This document shows, one piece after another, positions 35,722-45,620 of a stretch of 64,000 nt of DNA. The DNA lies in NCBI RefSeq assembly GCF_943169635.2, contig NZ_OW968186.1, positions 248,001-312,000 on the forward strand, read 5' to 3'. The notes below the pieces were generated by a model. The model had not been told where the DNA came from. It saw nothing but the letters and a program-made list of their open reading frames with translations, and did not search any database. The stretch is from Fenollaria sporofastidiosus (lineage in GTDB: Bacteria > Bacillota > Clostridia > Tissierellales > Peptoniphilaceae). Each line of letters opens with the position of its first letter. Positions within the stretch are counted from its first letter, which is position 1. Made by a program: the position numbers and the translations under genes.

Positions 35722-37528
35722 AGCTTTTTTCCTCCTCTTGGTACTCGTAGTTTTCTTTTTGCGCATTGAACATCTTGTAGTAAAGGCTGTCTGTCTTTTG
35801 CATTAGATTGTGATGCGTGTCAAAATCTTCTACAGTACCGTTATTTATTAACAAAATTCTATCGCAGAATATCGACGAACTCATTCTGTGTGAGATGTAT
35901 ATCGATGTCTTCTCCTTAACAAGGTAGTTGAAGTTCTCGTAAATCTCCGCCTCGCTCTTCGGATCAAGTGCCGATGTTGGTTCGTCAAGTATAACAAGCT
36001 CGCTGTCCTTGTATAAGCTTCTTGCAATTGCTAGCTTTTGGAACTGTCCTTGCGATAGTTTTTCTCCCGTTTCAGAGTAGCCCATGGAGACCTTAGTGTC
36101 CATACCGCTACTTAACGAATTTATTTTATCATATATGTCAATATCTTTCAATACTTTAGTAACTTTTTCTCTGTCGTAATCAGTCTTTGATGCAACCGTC
36201 TCTGCCACAGGGAAATTGTATATATTATAGTCTTGGAAAACAACGGAAATAAGCTTTTGGTACTCGTCCATCTTTATCTTAGATATGTCAAGGCCATTAA
36301 GCAGTATCTCACCCTTTGTTGGCTCATATAGCCTAGTCATTAACTTGATGATGGTAGTCTTACCAGCGCCATTGAGACCTACTATAGAAATCTTTTCGCC
36401 CTTGTTAATATTGAAGGATAAATTCTTTAGTACGTAGTCTTCAGAGCTTGGGTACTTGAACCAAACGTCTTTAAACTCAATCGTGTCAATGGACTTAGGC
36501 ATTTCATATTCATATGCTTTTGCCTTTGCTTCTGGCAAATTCATAAATCTGTAGTAAGGCTCTGTCATGTTTCTCATCATAATCATGTCAACATAGTTTT
36601 GCGAAATGATTCTAACTCTTTGGTTGAAATTAACAAAGGCCGATGTGTATAGAGCGAAGGAACCAAGTGAGATTTGCGGTCCAAAAACATTCGATACAGC
36701 TCTTACTGATATATAGATGTAGCTTAAAGCTCTTGATACACCGTCTAAGATACCGCTGAAGAAAGCAGCAAGCGAGGAAGTTACATATACTACTCCCGCC
36801 TTCTCGCTAATTCTATTCATTAATTTATATATTGAACCATTAACCAAGTTATGCATGGAGAATAGTTTTACGTCCATCATCTCGCTATGTCCATAAATAA
36901 TATTCATGTAAGCAGAAAACTCTCTATTAACATCTTCAATTGAACCCATAAAGCTTCCCATCTTCATATTGCACCAAGCACCTATAGCGAAGTTTAGGCT
37001 CGCTACCAGAAGAAGAACAAGGCCTAAAACCCAGGAGAAGCTAAAAGCGATTACCGCTAAAAATATTACTACAACGAAGGAAACAAAAACTTCCGCCAAT
37101 ATCTGTACGAAGTTTGATAGAGGCGAATTAGTACTCATGATAAAGTCCGCTTGATCCTTAAGATTCATGTAGTCTTTGTTCTCAAGCATAGAATAATCAA
37201 GCTTCATAGTCTTCTCGCATATATTGTAACGCACTTGTTGATATATACCTGAAATATCGACGTTGTTAATGTAGTTGTTGACGTAGCCAGGAATTTTGGC
37301 TAAGATAACGTTTGCAAGTACCATAAGCACCACGTAAGTCACTATCTCAAAACCTGCTCCGCTCATTATTGAGTCAATAACTAGTTTTGGTAAAAATACA
37401 TTTATTAGTAAAAGTCCTGCTGATGATAAAGAGGCTAGTAAGATTAAAAATACTGTTTTCTTGGAGTATTCCCAAATTGATTTGATCATGAAGCCGTATA
37501 TCTTCATATGTTCTTTAAAGTTTTTCAT
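35708..37528 (-). CDS. ABC half-transporter (fused membrane and ATPase domains)
   Basis: A 606-residue exporter half: six hydrophobic helices in the first ~330 residues, then an ATPase domain with Walker A VGLNGAGKTT, signature LSQGQFQKLAIARSL and Walker B ELVILDEPTSALD. With the gene upstream (2-bp gap) it most likely forms a heterodimeric exporter. The substrate is unknown; peptides, lipids or drugs are typical. AGGAGG precedes the ATG. The signature LSQGQ differs from the consensus LSGGQ, as seen in one partner of many heterodimers. Confidence 0.88.
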   Translation of the reverse strand: MKNFKEHMKIYGFMIKSIWEYSKKTVFLILLASLSSAGLLLINVFLPKLVIDSIMSGAGFEIVTYVVLMVLANVILAKIPGYVNNYINNVDISGIYQQVRYNICEKTMKLDYSMLENKDYMNLKDQADFIMSTNSPLSNFVQILAEVFVSFVVVIFLAVIAFSFSWVLGLVLLLVASLNFAIGAWCNMKMGSFMGSIEDVNREFSAYMNIIYGHSEMMDVKLFSMHNLVNGSIYKLMNRISEKAGVVYVTSSLAAFFSGILDGVSRALSYIYISVRAVSNVFGPQISLGSFALYTSAFVNFNQRVRIISQNYVDMIMMRNMTEPYYRFMNLPEAKAKAYEYEMPKSIDTIEFKDVWFKYPSSEDYVLKNLSFNINKGEKISIVGLNGAGKTTIIKLMTRLYEPTKGEILLNGLDISKIKMDEYQKLISVVFQDYNIYNFPVAETVASKTDYDREKVTKVLKDIDIYDKINSLSSGMDTKVSMGYSETGEKLSQGQFQKLAIARSLYKDSELVILDEPTSALDPKSEAEIYENFNYLVKEKTSIYISHRMSSSIFCDRILLINNGTVEDFDTHHNLMQKTDSLYYKMFNAQKENYEYQEEEKSYENE

Positions 37529-37530
37529 AT

Positions 37531-39312
37531 TTAGGCCTCCTCTGTATAGTACTTACCTTGTATAGTGAACATTTCGTAATATTCACCCTTCTTTTTCATA
37601 AGCTCATCGTGAGTGCCCTCTTCGAAGATCTTTCCGCCCTTTAATAAGATAATTCTATCGCAGAACTTTGTCGAAGACAGTCTGTGCGAGATGTATATTG
37701 ACGTTCTGTCCTCTCTTAAGTCATTTAGCCTGGAATAAATTTCGTGCTCAGCAAGCGCATCGAGGTTTGCTGTTGGCTCATCTAGTATAAGTATAGGTGA
37801 GTCCTTGTACACAGCTCTCGAGATGGCAAGCTTTTGCTCTTGTCCGCCCGATAGCTCAAGAGCGTCCTTAGCTATCTCATGAGACATATTTCTTTCGTAA
37901 GCGTTTTTCTCTTCTTCAATACGCTCCTTAAGTCCCACGTCCTCTATGGCTCTCTTGGCTCTTTCTAAATCATAAGTTTCACGCATAGAAATATTATTAC
38001 CAAGTGTATATGGATAGATATTTACCTGTTGGAATATGCAGGCAAACATCTTATATAGCTCTTCTTCCTTGAACTCATTGATGTTTACGCCATTAAGAAG
38101 TATCTCGCCTTCGTCTGGTCTAAATAATCTTACTAATAAATTGATTATGGTTGACTTGCCCTCGCCATTGTTACCAACTAGAGCGATGGTTTCATTCTTA
38201 GCTATCTTAAAGCTTAAGTTATCAAGCACTTTCTTGTCTGTATTTGGATAAGCAAAGCTAACATTTCTAAACTCAATATCAACTGCGCCACTAAGTTTAT
38301 CTCTAGTGCCATGGTCTGAATTTAGCTTATCTGTATCAATCAAATCGTAAAGATTCTCTACGTACAATGATTGGTTTACTACATAATATTCATAGTCTTC
38401 TATAGCTCTATCTGCTGTAAATACAAATTGCAGCATAAGTGTTAGATACATTAAAAAGCTACCAGTATCGACTGAACCGTTTTTAAAATTAAGTATAAGT
38501 GTATAAGCAAAAATGTCCTGTGCAATGATTAAAATAAGAACCGATAAAAGGCTCTTTCTAAAAGTTTTAGCTACAGCTCTTAGGTCATAGCTTTTTCTTT
38601 TATCAATAAGGCTCTTGTAAGTGTTAAGTATCATGTCTTTTAAATTAAATAGTCTTATCTCTTTACCAGATTTAAAATCGCCAGCTGTTCTAGTAAAGTA
38701 TCTAATGCCGTCGCCTATCTTGCTAAGTTCTTCCATGTTGTCAGTAACTTCAGTATTTGCCTTTCTTTGTGCATAAGCGTAGCTAATTACATATAAAAGT
38801 AAGAGGGCTCCAGTTATTGGTGATAGTACTGTAATGATTGCACCTATAAATATCATTGAAAGTAGTATAGGTGCCGTTTGAGCAAAGTGTTGTAGCATTC
38901 CAACAACGCCTTGCATATCGCCAGCTGTTGCTTCAAAGGCCATGCCATATATCTTGAAGAGAGATCTATCACTTATGTATTTAAAGTCGGCAGCTGCCAT
39001 CTTTTTATTTTGCTCATGCATTAGCTCAAATCTAGTTTTATTAGCAACTAGTCTTGCTTGTGATGCGCAGTAAAGGCTTACGCCCTCAACTAAGAACTCC
39101 AAGGCAAAAAAGCCAAGCGAGATTAGTAAAATCCTTCTAATCGCGTCTGTGCCAGGATTTTCTACGACTCCAACTATTAGCTTAGGCATTAGTGATAAAA
39201 CTAGTGGAGCGAAGGCCCCTAAGAGACAGGCAAATAAGATGTATAAAATCATCTTCTTGTCTATTCTGATCGCGTCCCCAAGCAGGCGCTTCAGTGTTTT
39301 TGTGTACTTCAT
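37531..39312 (-). CDS. ABC half-transporter (fused membrane and ATPase domains)
   Basis: A 593-residue exporter half with an N-terminal six-helix domain and a C-terminal ATPase: Walker A VGNNGEGKST, consensus-like signature LSGGQEQKLAISRAV, Walker B PILILDEPTANLD. It pairs with the following gene. It lies in the middle of an otherwise translation- and sulfur-related operon, so a housekeeping export role is as likely as a drug role. GGAGGAGAG precedes the ATG. Confidence 0.88.
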   Translation of the reverse strand: MKYTKTLKRLLGDAIRIDKKMILYILFACLLGAFAPLVLSLMPKLIVGVVENPGTDAIRRILLISLGFFALEFLVEGVSLYCASQARLVANKTRFELMHEQNKKMAAADFKYISDRSLFKIYGMAFEATAGDMQGVVGMLQHFAQTAPILLSMIFIGAIITVLSPITGALLLLYVISYAYAQRKANTEVTDNMEELSKIGDGIRYFTRTAGDFKSGKEIRLFNLKDMILNTYKSLIDKRKSYDLRAVAKTFRKSLLSVLILIIAQDIFAYTLILNFKNGSVDTGSFLMYLTLMLQFVFTADRAIEDYEYYVVNQSLYVENLYDLIDTDKLNSDHGTRDKLSGAVDIEFRNVSFAYPNTDKKVLDNLSFKIAKNETIALVGNNGEGKSTIINLLVRLFRPDEGEILLNGVNINEFKEEELYKMFACIFQQVNIYPYTLGNNISMRETYDLERAKRAIEDVGLKERIEEEKNAYERNMSHEIAKDALELSGGQEQKLAISRAVYKDSPILILDEPTANLDALAEHEIYSRLNDLREDRTSIYISHRLSSTKFCDRIILLKGGKIFEEGTHDELMKKKGEYYEMFTIQGKYYTEEA

Positions 39313-39322
39313 TTCTCTCCTC

Positions 39323-40936
39323 CTACGAGTTAAGCTCTTTATTGACGTTAACTAAGGCAAGTTCTGCCTCGTCAAGTGCGTCCTTAAGCTTTTTACTCTT
39401 CTTTAAGTGTTCCTTCGTATATAATTTATTTGAGCTCATAACTATGTTTGAGAAAGCGGCTAGAAGATTGTCAAAGCTCTTCTTAAGCTCTTCTTCGCCA
39501 GCGAGCTTGTTCTTATGAACTTCTATCCTTGCACTTTCACCAGTAGCTAGGTCAATAGTTTCGCCAAGCTTTGGTACGTAGACATCAAGGCCTTCGTCTC
39601 TAATTAACTTTTGCTTCAAAATTTCTTGTGCATCGCTCTCACCATGAACCAAGAATACTTTTTTAGGCTTAGTCTCAAAGGCATCTAGCCACTTTAGTAG
39701 CATATTTTGATCGGCATGTGCAGAAAAGCCTTGTAAGTCATAAACTTCTAGACCCGCATCCACCATTTGACCAAAGAGCTTAACTCTTCTTACGCCGCTA
39801 AGAATGATGCGGCCTAAAGAGCCTTCTGCTTGGTAACCAACTATGACAAGTGAGTTTCTCTTGTCCCACAAACAGTTCTTTAAGTGATGCCTTATTCTGC
39901 CTGCTGTCATCATGCCTGATGATGCGATGATGACCTTTGGTGCCTCGTCTGCATTAAGTGCCTTTGACTCCTCTGTCTCGCGGATGTACTTTAGGTGCTT
40001 AAACATAAGCGGATCATCGCCCGACTTAAGCAGCTTTTGTGTATCCTCATCCAAAATATCGTAGTTACGCATAAAAACTTCTGTCGCGTCGACCGCCATT
40101 GGCGAATCAAGAAAAACTCTGATATTATTATTTTTTCTCTTCTCGAACTCTTTGTTTAATAAGTATATAAGCTCTTGGCTTCTACCAACTGCAAAGCTTG
40201 GTATTAGAACGGTTCCGCCTCTAGCAACAGTTTTATCTATGATCTCAATCAGATTTTGGGTGCTGTCTGTAAGTTTTTCGTGATTGCGATTACCATAAGT
40301 TGACTCCATTATGACGTAGTCCGCGTCCTTGATGAATGTCGGATCCTTTAGTAGAGGCCTATCTGGCATACCAAGGTCACCAGAAAAAACAAGTTTCGTC
40401 TCTTTGCCATCTTCATTTATATAAATTTCTATAATGGCTGAGCCAAGTATATGACCTGCATCTCTGAAAACGATTTTGATGCCATCAAAAAGCTCTATCT
40501 CTTCACCATAAGCGTAGCCCCTAAGTAGTTTAAGGGTCTCATCAACGTCTACGTCTGTATAGAGAGGCTCAACTGGATCAAGGCCTTGACGAAGATTCTT
40601 CTTAGCCTCAGTCTCGGCGTCTTGCATACCAATCTTGGCTGAGTCGTAAAGCATAACTGGAGCTAGGTCCATAGTCGCCTTAGTCATGATGACTTCGCCG
40701 TCGTAGCCGTCCTTAACCATCTTAGGAAGCCTTCCTATGTGATCGATGTGTGCGTGAGTTATGAGCACTTTGTCAATGTCCCCTACATTGTAATCAAAGG
40801 GCCTCCTGTTCAGCTCTTCAAGGTCCTTACTGCCTTGAAACATGCCACAGTCTATGACAATCTTCTTGCCACAGGCTTCAAGTAAATAGTTGGAGCCAGT
40901 TACTTCTTGTGCTGCGCCTAAAAAACTTAGTTTCAT
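39323..40936 (-). CDS. beta-CASP metallo-beta-lactamase-fold hydrolase
   Basis: A 537-residue protein of the metallo-beta-lactamase/beta-CASP group, which includes RNA-processing nucleases. It shows LSFLGAAQEVTGSNYLLE, the metal motif HAHIDHIGRLP, DAGHILGSA, FSGDLG, and the C-terminal beta-CASP signature GFSAHADQ with LVHGE. Close relatives resemble the CPSF-like exonucleases; activity here is inferred, not proven. The last ~70 residues are a charged helical extension. Its ATG overlaps the thiI stop (ATGA). Confidence 0.88.
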   Translation of the reverse strand: MKLSFLGAAQEVTGSNYLLEACGKKIVIDCGMFQGSKDLEELNRRPFDYNVGDIDKVLITHAHIDHIGRLPKMVKDGYDGEVIMTKATMDLAPVMLYDSAKIGMQDAETEAKKNLRQGLDPVEPLYTDVDVDETLKLLRGYAYGEEIELFDGIKIVFRDAGHILGSAIIEIYINEDGKETKLVFSGDLGMPDRPLLKDPTFIKDADYVIMESTYGNRNHEKLTDSTQNLIEIIDKTVARGGTVLIPSFAVGRSQELIYLLNKEFEKRKNNNIRVFLDSPMAVDATEVFMRNYDILDEDTQKLLKSGDDPLMFKHLKYIRETEESKALNADEAPKVIIASSGMMTAGRIRHHLKNCLWDKRNSLVIVGYQAEGSLGRIILSGVRRVKLFGQMVDAGLEVYDLQGFSAHADQNMLLKWLDAFETKPKKVFLVHGESDAQEILKQKLIRDEGLDVYVPKLGETIDLATGESARIEVHKNKLAGEEELKKSFDNLLAAFSNIVMSSNKLYTKEHLKKSKKLKDALDEAELALVNVNKELNS

Positions 40937-42090
40937 ATTAACTCTCCTTTTTCATAAATATCCTCTACTATTGCGTCTATGTCAATTTTTTCTTCTTCGC
41001 GTTTAACATCAGCTATTAGTGGTCTCGTTTGTGGATGGTCTGGCGAAAATACTGAACAGCAGTCGTCAAATGGTTCTATGGACTTATCATAAGTGCCTAT
41101 CTTTTTCGCTATGTCAATGATGTCAAGCTTATCAAAGGCTATGAGCGGTCTAAAGATGACCATGTCTGTCGCGTCCTCTATCGCTTTAATGCCATACATT
41201 GTCTGAGATGCGACTTGGCCGATATTCTCCCCTGTGATGATGGCGTCGTAACCCTTGTCATGAGCGAGCTTCTTCGCAACGCGCATCATTATCCTTCTTG
41301 AAACGACTGTTGTGTACGAAACGTTCATATTTTGATTGATGGCTGTGTAAGCGTCAAGCATATTATATGAATATAGCTTGATGTCACCTGTATAGCTAGC
41401 GACTATATCTCTAAGGCCTTTAACCTTCTCAAGTGCTTGCAGCGAGGTAAATGGGTATGAGTGAAAATGTATTGCGTCGACCTTAACGCCGCGCTTCGCC
41501 ATCATATATAGAGCGACTGGACTGTCTATACCGCCTGATAATAGGCAAAGCGCCTTGCCGTTAGTCGCCTTTGGCATGCCGCCTAGCGCCTTGTGCTTTT
41601 CTACTGAAACGTAGGCAAATTTCCTTATATCGACATAAACTTCGTGCTCAGGACTGTGGACATCAACCTTAAGTCCGTCCGTATTTATAAGTATAGCTGC
41701 ACCTATGTCTCTTGCAAGCTCCATCGAATTAAGCGGGAACTTCTTGTCCGCTCTTGTTGACGATGCCTTGAAAGTGCCTTTTAAATTTTTTTCCTTCACT
41801 AAGTCAATAGCGAGGCTTCTGATCACTTCGATGTCCTTCTCGCATCTATAAGCCTTTCTGATCCAAACTATGCCGAAGACCTTCTTCAAGGCCTCAATCG
41901 CTTTTTCAGATTTTGCATCGTCCACTTCTATAATAATCTTGCCTATATCATTATAAAGGATGTCGTAGCCAATATCTTTTAAGTTCTTGTCAATGTTTGA
42001 AATAAGTTTTTGCTCGAAGTACCTTCTGTTGCCGCCCTTAAGGTGCATCTCGCCCTCACTGATTATCAAATACACTTTATCCATCATCAT
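40933..42090 (-). CDS. thiI: tRNA 4-thiouridine synthase ThiI, short form
   Basis: Introduces sulfur at U8 of tRNA and can serve thiamine thiazole synthesis. The 385 residues contain an N-terminal THUMP/ferredoxin-like region (EGEMHLKGGNRRYFEQKL) and the PP-loop LLSGGIDSP in the second half. The rhodanese domain of the E. coli enzyme is absent, as in Gram-positive ThiI, where a dedicated cysteine desulfurase supplies sulfur; that desulfurase is the overlapping upstream gene. Confidence 0.95.
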   Translation of the reverse strand: MMMDKVYLIISEGEMHLKGGNRRYFEQKLISNIDKNLKDIGYDILYNDIGKIIIEVDDAKSEKAIEALKKVFGIVWIRKAYRCEKDIEVIRSLAIDLVKEKNLKGTFKASSTRADKKFPLNSMELARDIGAAILINTDGLKVDVHSPEHEVYVDIRKFAYVSVEKHKALGGMPKATNGKALCLLSGGIDSPVALYMMAKRGVKVDAIHFHSYPFTSLQALEKVKGLRDIVASYTGDIKLYSYNMLDAYTAINQNMNVSYTTVVSRRIMMRVAKKLAHDKGYDAIITGENIGQVASQTMYGIKAIEDATDMVIFRPLIAFDKLDIIDIAKKIGTYDKSIEPFDDCCSVFSPDHPQTRPLIADVKREEEKIDIDAIVEDIYEKGELI

Positions 42091-43220
42091 TTTTTAACAC
42101 TCCTAATAAATTTAACCGCTTTTTTAATAAGCTCCGCAGCCTTCAAGACCTCTTCTTCAGTGTTCATCTCAGAAAATGACACTCTAACCGTCTCTTCAGC
42201 TTCTTTTTCACCATAGCCATAGCCTTCAAGTACTCTCATGTGCTTTTTTTGCTTCGATGAGCAAGCAGAAGACGTTGATATATAGACCTCATCTTGCTCC
42301 AAGATGTGCACCAAGACCTCTGCCTTGATATTATCAAAGGCTACAGACATAACGTACGGCGAATAGCCCTCGCCCTCTGAGTGAACCTTAACGCCGTCAA
42401 GCTCTTTTAAGCTAGCTATCATTTTAATCTTTAAATTTTGTACATAAGCAAAATTCGCTTCCAAGTTTTTGTCAAGCACCTTAACCGCTTCAGCTAGAGC
42501 AAGTACACCTGGAACATTCTCAGTTCCTGCTCTTAGAGAAAATTCTTGCTCGCCGCCATAGATAAGCGGCTTAACTAAATTCACATCGCGTGCATAAAGG
42601 CAGCCAATGCCCTTAGGTGCGTGAACCTTGTGCCCCGACATCGACAGAAAATCAATGTTTCCTTCGCTTAAATCAATACGAAGCTTGCCAAAGGCTTGCA
42701 CCGCATCAGTCGCAAAAATTATATCGGGATAAAGCTTCTTTACTTCACAAGCAATGCTTTGCACATCGAAGATGCTGCCCACTTCGTTGTTGACATGCAT
42801 TATGGAGACGAAGCCAAAACTATCATCAAGCTTAGTTAAAATGTCTTCTAAAGTAATTTGTCCGTCCTTTGGATGAAGCTTTACTACTTCAAAACCATTT
42901 GCAATTAAATTGTCAATAGGCTTGTTCATCGCTTGATGCTCGACCGCCGTTGTCAGAATTTTCTTCTTCTTTATATCCTTGATCGAATTAAGGATGATGT
43001 TGTTCGCTTCGCTAGCACAAGACGTAAAAATAATCTCTCCAGTCTTGACATTGAGAAAGTTCTTTATAGCCCTCCTCGCTTCTTCAAAGTCATTCCTTAA
43101 TAAGAAGCCTGCCTTATGTATGCTCGAAGGATTAGCGTAAGTCACTTCAAACGCATGAAGCGCCGCCTCCATCGCCTCTTTATATACTTTTGTTGTTGCA
43201 CAATTATCTAAATAAATCAT
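42087..43220 (-). CDS. cysteine desulfurase (NifS/IscS family), ThiI partner
   Basis: PLP enzyme taking sulfur from cysteine. It has 377 residues and starts MIYLDNCATTKVYKEA. The PLP lysine is in SMSGHKVHAPKG and the sulfur-carrying cysteine is in STSSACSSKQKK. The ATG at 43220 with GAGGATT upstream is preferred; an extension to 43313 is hydrophobic, has no ribosome site and would cover the promoter. It overlaps thiI by 4 nt and heads the seven-gene operon. Confidence 0.95.
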   Translation of the reverse strand: MIYLDNCATTKVYKEAMEAALHAFEVTYANPSSIHKAGFLLRNDFEEARRAIKNFLNVKTGEIIFTSCASEANNIILNSIKDIKKKKILTTAVEHQAMNKPIDNLIANGFEVVKLHPKDGQITLEDILTKLDDSFGFVSIMHVNNEVGSIFDVQSIACEVKKLYPDIIFATDAVQAFGKLRIDLSEGNIDFLSMSGHKVHAPKGIGCLYARDVNLVKPLIYGGEQEFSLRAGTENVPGVLALAEAVKVLDKNLEANFAYVQNLKIKMIASLKELDGVKVHSEGEGYSPYVMSVAFDNIKAEVLVHILEQDEVYISTSSACSSKQKKHMRVLEGYGYGEKEAEETVRVSFSEMNTEEEVLKAAELIKKAVKFIRSVKK

Positions 43221-43236
43221 AATCCTCACCACTTCT

Positions 43237-43265
43237 ATTATATTATAAAGCTGTGTAAATAGCAA
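43237..43265 (-). promoter_or_regulatory. probable promoter of the desulfurase-thiI-proS-gltX operon
   Basis: TTGCTA (43265-43260), 17 nt, TATAAT (43242-43237) on the minus strand, with a second overlapping TATAAT at 43247-43242. Confidence 0.6.
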
Positions 43266-43361
43266 TAAAAAACGCATATACATAAGAAAATAAAGTAAAA
43301 GAAGCATCTTCATAGATATATAAAAATTTGTTTGAATCTTCGATATATTTTAATAATTGTC

Positions 43362-43390
43362 TTGAAAATAATCAATACTTGTGATAGAAT
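43362..43390 (+). promoter_or_regulatory. lysR-type gene promoter
   Basis: TTGAAA (43362-43367), 17 nt, TAGAAT (43385-43390), 25 bp before the start codon. Confidence 0.7.
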
Positions 43391-43415
43391 ATCCTTATAT
43401 ATAGGAGGAAATTTT

Positions 43416-44321
43416 ATGGACATAAGACAAATAGAAACTTTTGTAGAGGTCGTGAGACTAGAAAGTTTCTCGAAAGCTGCAGAAAAACTATTTATAACGC
43501 AACCGACTGTGTCTAATCACATAACAGCTCTTGAAAAGGAAGTAGGTAGCGACCTTATCGACAGAAGCGGTAGACTTTTTAGAGTTACACCATCGGGTAA
43601 GATACTATACGAGCATGCAGAGAAAATTCTTGATCAAATCAACAACGCGAAGTACGAGATTGATGCATATGACCAAGGACTACAAGGCAAGATTAGTATA
43701 CTTTCAAGTTCCATCCCGAGAGAGTACATACTACCTGATCTAATCAAATCTTTCTTGGCAGAGCATCCAAAGATAAGTTTCTCTTTGCAAGGAAGTGACT
43801 CGAAGGAAGCTATCAAACGAATACTATCATACGAGAACGACTTTGCAATCGTTGGTAAGATGACTGGCAATCCAAAGCTTGACTTCGTAAAGCTTGTGAA
43901 GGATACGAGCGTACTTATAGTGCCTAACGATAAGTTTGAAAATCTTAAGAATGGTGACCAAGTTAGCTTTGAAGAGCTACTTGACGAAGACTTTATACTT
44001 AGGGAGTATGGTTCTGCCTCGCTTGAGACAATCATCAACGCTATATACCAAAGCTCGAAGGACGCAAGGAAGCTAAGGATAGTTGGCACTTGTGATGACA
44101 ATGAAGCGATCAAGTCACTTGTAAGCAAGGGCGTTGGTCTTAGCTTTATGAACAAGATTGCAATTGAGCGCGACATTAATCAGAAGAGGTTCAAGTACCT
44201 TTACATCAAGGGTGTTGACTTCTCAAGAGATTTCTACTTCTTGTATCATAGAGAGAAGCCACTTAGTCCACTAGGCAGAAGGTTTAAGGACTTTGTATTA
44301 GAGTACGTTAAAAACATTTAA
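43416..44321 (+). CDS. LysR-family transcriptional regulator
   Basis: A 301-residue LysR regulator: the N-terminal winged helix (RQIETFVEVVRLESFSKAAE, then ITQPTVSNHITALEKEVG) is followed by a periplasmic-binding-like effector domain. It somewhat resembles regulators linked to sulfur or selenium metabolism, which would fit the divergent cysteine desulfurase operon, but this is inference. The ATG at 43416 has AGGAGGAA upstream. It is divergent from that operon with about 195 bp between, and ends at a strong terminator. Confidence 0.9.
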   Translation: MDIRQIETFVEVVRLESFSKAAEKLFITQPTVSNHITALEKEVGSDLIDRSGRLFRVTPSGKILYEHAEKILDQINNAKYEIDAYDQGLQGKISILSSSIPREYILPDLIKSFLAEHPKISFSLQGSDSKEAIKRILSYENDFAIVGKMTGNPKLDFVKLVKDTSVLIVPNDKFENLKNGDQVSFEELLDEDFILREYGSASLETIINAIYQSSKDARKLRIVGTCDDNEAIKSLVSKGVGLSFMNKIAIERDINQKRFKYLYIKGVDFSRDFYFLYHREKPLSPLGRRFKDFVLEYVKNI

Positions 44322-44331
44322 TAGATAACTT

Positions 44332-44358
44332 AGGAGCTAGATACTTAGCTCCTTTTTT
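44332..44358 (+). terminator. lysR-type gene terminator
   Basis: AGGAGCTA, a 6-nt loop, TAGCTCCT and five T residues. Confidence 0.9.
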
Positions 44359-44446
44359 GTATGTAAATGTGTGCATAAAATTTCCAATGTATTGTACATC
44401 GAAAAGTGTTTTACTCGCTTGCGATGCTTAATGTAAACGGGCATAA

Positions 44447-44474
44447 GAAAAGCAGATGCGTGTGCATCTGCTTT
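44447..44474 (-). terminator. probable opp operon terminator
   Basis: Perfect 11-bp stem AAAGCAGATGC/GCATCTGCTTT (44449-44459, 44464-44474) with a GTGT loop and a short T-rich tail on the minus strand. It lies 177 bp past the oppF stop, so the repeat element in between would be in the 3' untranslated region. Confidence 0.65.
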
Positions 44475-44550
44475 ATATCTTTATTCACTAATTTCGAAGA
44501 GAAAAGAAGAACCTCGTACTAAAGTCCGAGAACCTTTACGCTAGGATGGA

Positions 44551-44628
44551 TAAGACGAAGTGGAGCTTTGAGGCAAGCGGAGTGTATAGGGCATACTCGA
44601 GCATTGCCGAAAAGTGAACAAGCCTAAG
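44551..44628 (-). repeat. structured intergenic element, copy 1
   Basis: Shares with 50669-50741 the blocks GAGGCAAGCGGA, TGTA, GAGCATTGCCGA and GAACAAGC (GAACGAGC in copy 2). GGCAA pairs with TTGCC, and the inner GTAT/ATAC here corresponds to GTACA/TGTAC in copy 2, a paired change. Both copies lie just after the last gene of a minus-strand operon. Strand is inferred from that. The rest of 44475-44651 shows nothing else. Confidence 0.55.
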
Positions 44629-44651
44629 CCGCCATTTTAATTCGAAATTTT

Positions 44652-45608
44652 TTATTTTACTAAGTGACAAGCAACAAAATGTCCGTTCTCAACTTCCTTT
44701 AGTGTAGGATGTGGACCTGCGCAAACATTCTCGTCTCTCATTGGGCATCTGCCGTAGAATACGCATCTGTCTGGTGGGTCGATAGGGCTTGGTACGTCGC
44801 CTTTAAGTATAATTCTTTCTTGTTTGTAGTCATATTCAGGTACAGGTATTGCTGAAAGAAGTGCCTTTGTGTATGGGTGAAGTGTGTTTTCAAATATTTG
44901 CTTGTAGTCTGCAAGCTCTACCATACGTCCAAGGTACATTACTGCAACTCTGTCTGAAAGGTGACGAACAACTGAAAGGTCGTGTGATATAAATAAATAT
45001 GTTAGTCCTTTTTCCTTTTGTATGTCTTGCAATAGGTTTAGTACTTGTGCTTGTATTGATACGTCAAGTGCTGATACTGGTTCGTCAAGTACTATGAACT
45101 CAGGTCTCATTACTAGGGCTCTTGCGATACCAATTCTTTGTCTTCTACCACCGTCTAGTTCGTGTGGGTAGGAGTTCATAAGTCTCTTTTCAAGACCTAC
45201 TGTCTCCATCATTTCAAGAACAACTTTTTCTATCTCTTTCTTACTATCGTAAATCTTGTTTACATAAAGTGCGTCTGCAATCAAGTCGAAAGTGTTAAGT
45301 CTTGGGTTTAGTGATGAGTATGGGTCTTGGAAAACGATTTGCATTTCGCGTCTAAGTTGGTGCATTTCCTTCTTAGTGTGACGATTAATGATGTTTTCGC
45401 CGTTAAACCATATCTCTCCACTTGTTGGTTCGTGTAGTCTAATGATGGCACGACCAGCTGTTGACTTACCGCAACCTGACTCGCCTACAAGACCAAGAGT
45501 TTCGCCCTTCTTTATCTCAAAGTTAAGGTCTTCAACTGCGTGTAGGACGCCTTTTTTAGTCGGAAAGTACTTACATAAATGTTTTACTTCTATAAAATTT
45601 TCGCTCAT
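44652..45608 (-). CDS. oligopeptide ABC importer ATPase (OppF/DppF)
   Basis: Second ATPase of the peptide importer, 318 residues: Walker A VGESGCGKSTAGRA, Walker B EFIVLDEPVSALDVS, and the C-terminal cysteine-bearing OppF extension (CVFYGRCPMRDENVCAGPHP). The signature reads LDGGRRQRIGIARAL instead of LSGGQ. It is the last gene of the opp operon; GGAGGAAAG precedes the ATG. Confidence 0.94.
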   Translation of the reverse strand: MSENFIEVKHLCKYFPTKKGVLHAVEDLNFEIKKGETLGLVGESGCGKSTAGRAIIRLHEPTSGEIWFNGENIINRHTKKEMHQLRREMQIVFQDPYSSLNPRLNTFDLIADALYVNKIYDSKKEIEKVVLEMMETVGLEKRLMNSYPHELDGGRRQRIGIARALVMRPEFIVLDEPVSALDVSIQAQVLNLLQDIQKEKGLTYLFISHDLSVVRHLSDRVAVMYLGRMVELADYKQIFENTLHPYTKALLSAIPVPEYDYKQERIILKGDVPSPIDPPDRCVFYGRCPMRDENVCAGPHPTLKEVENGHFVACHLVK

Positions 45609-45620
45609 GACTTTCCTCCT

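Noticed and set aside
43221..43313. Longer N-terminus for the cysteine desulfurase
   Set aside because: The extra residues are hydrophobic, lack a ribosome site and overlap the likely promoter.
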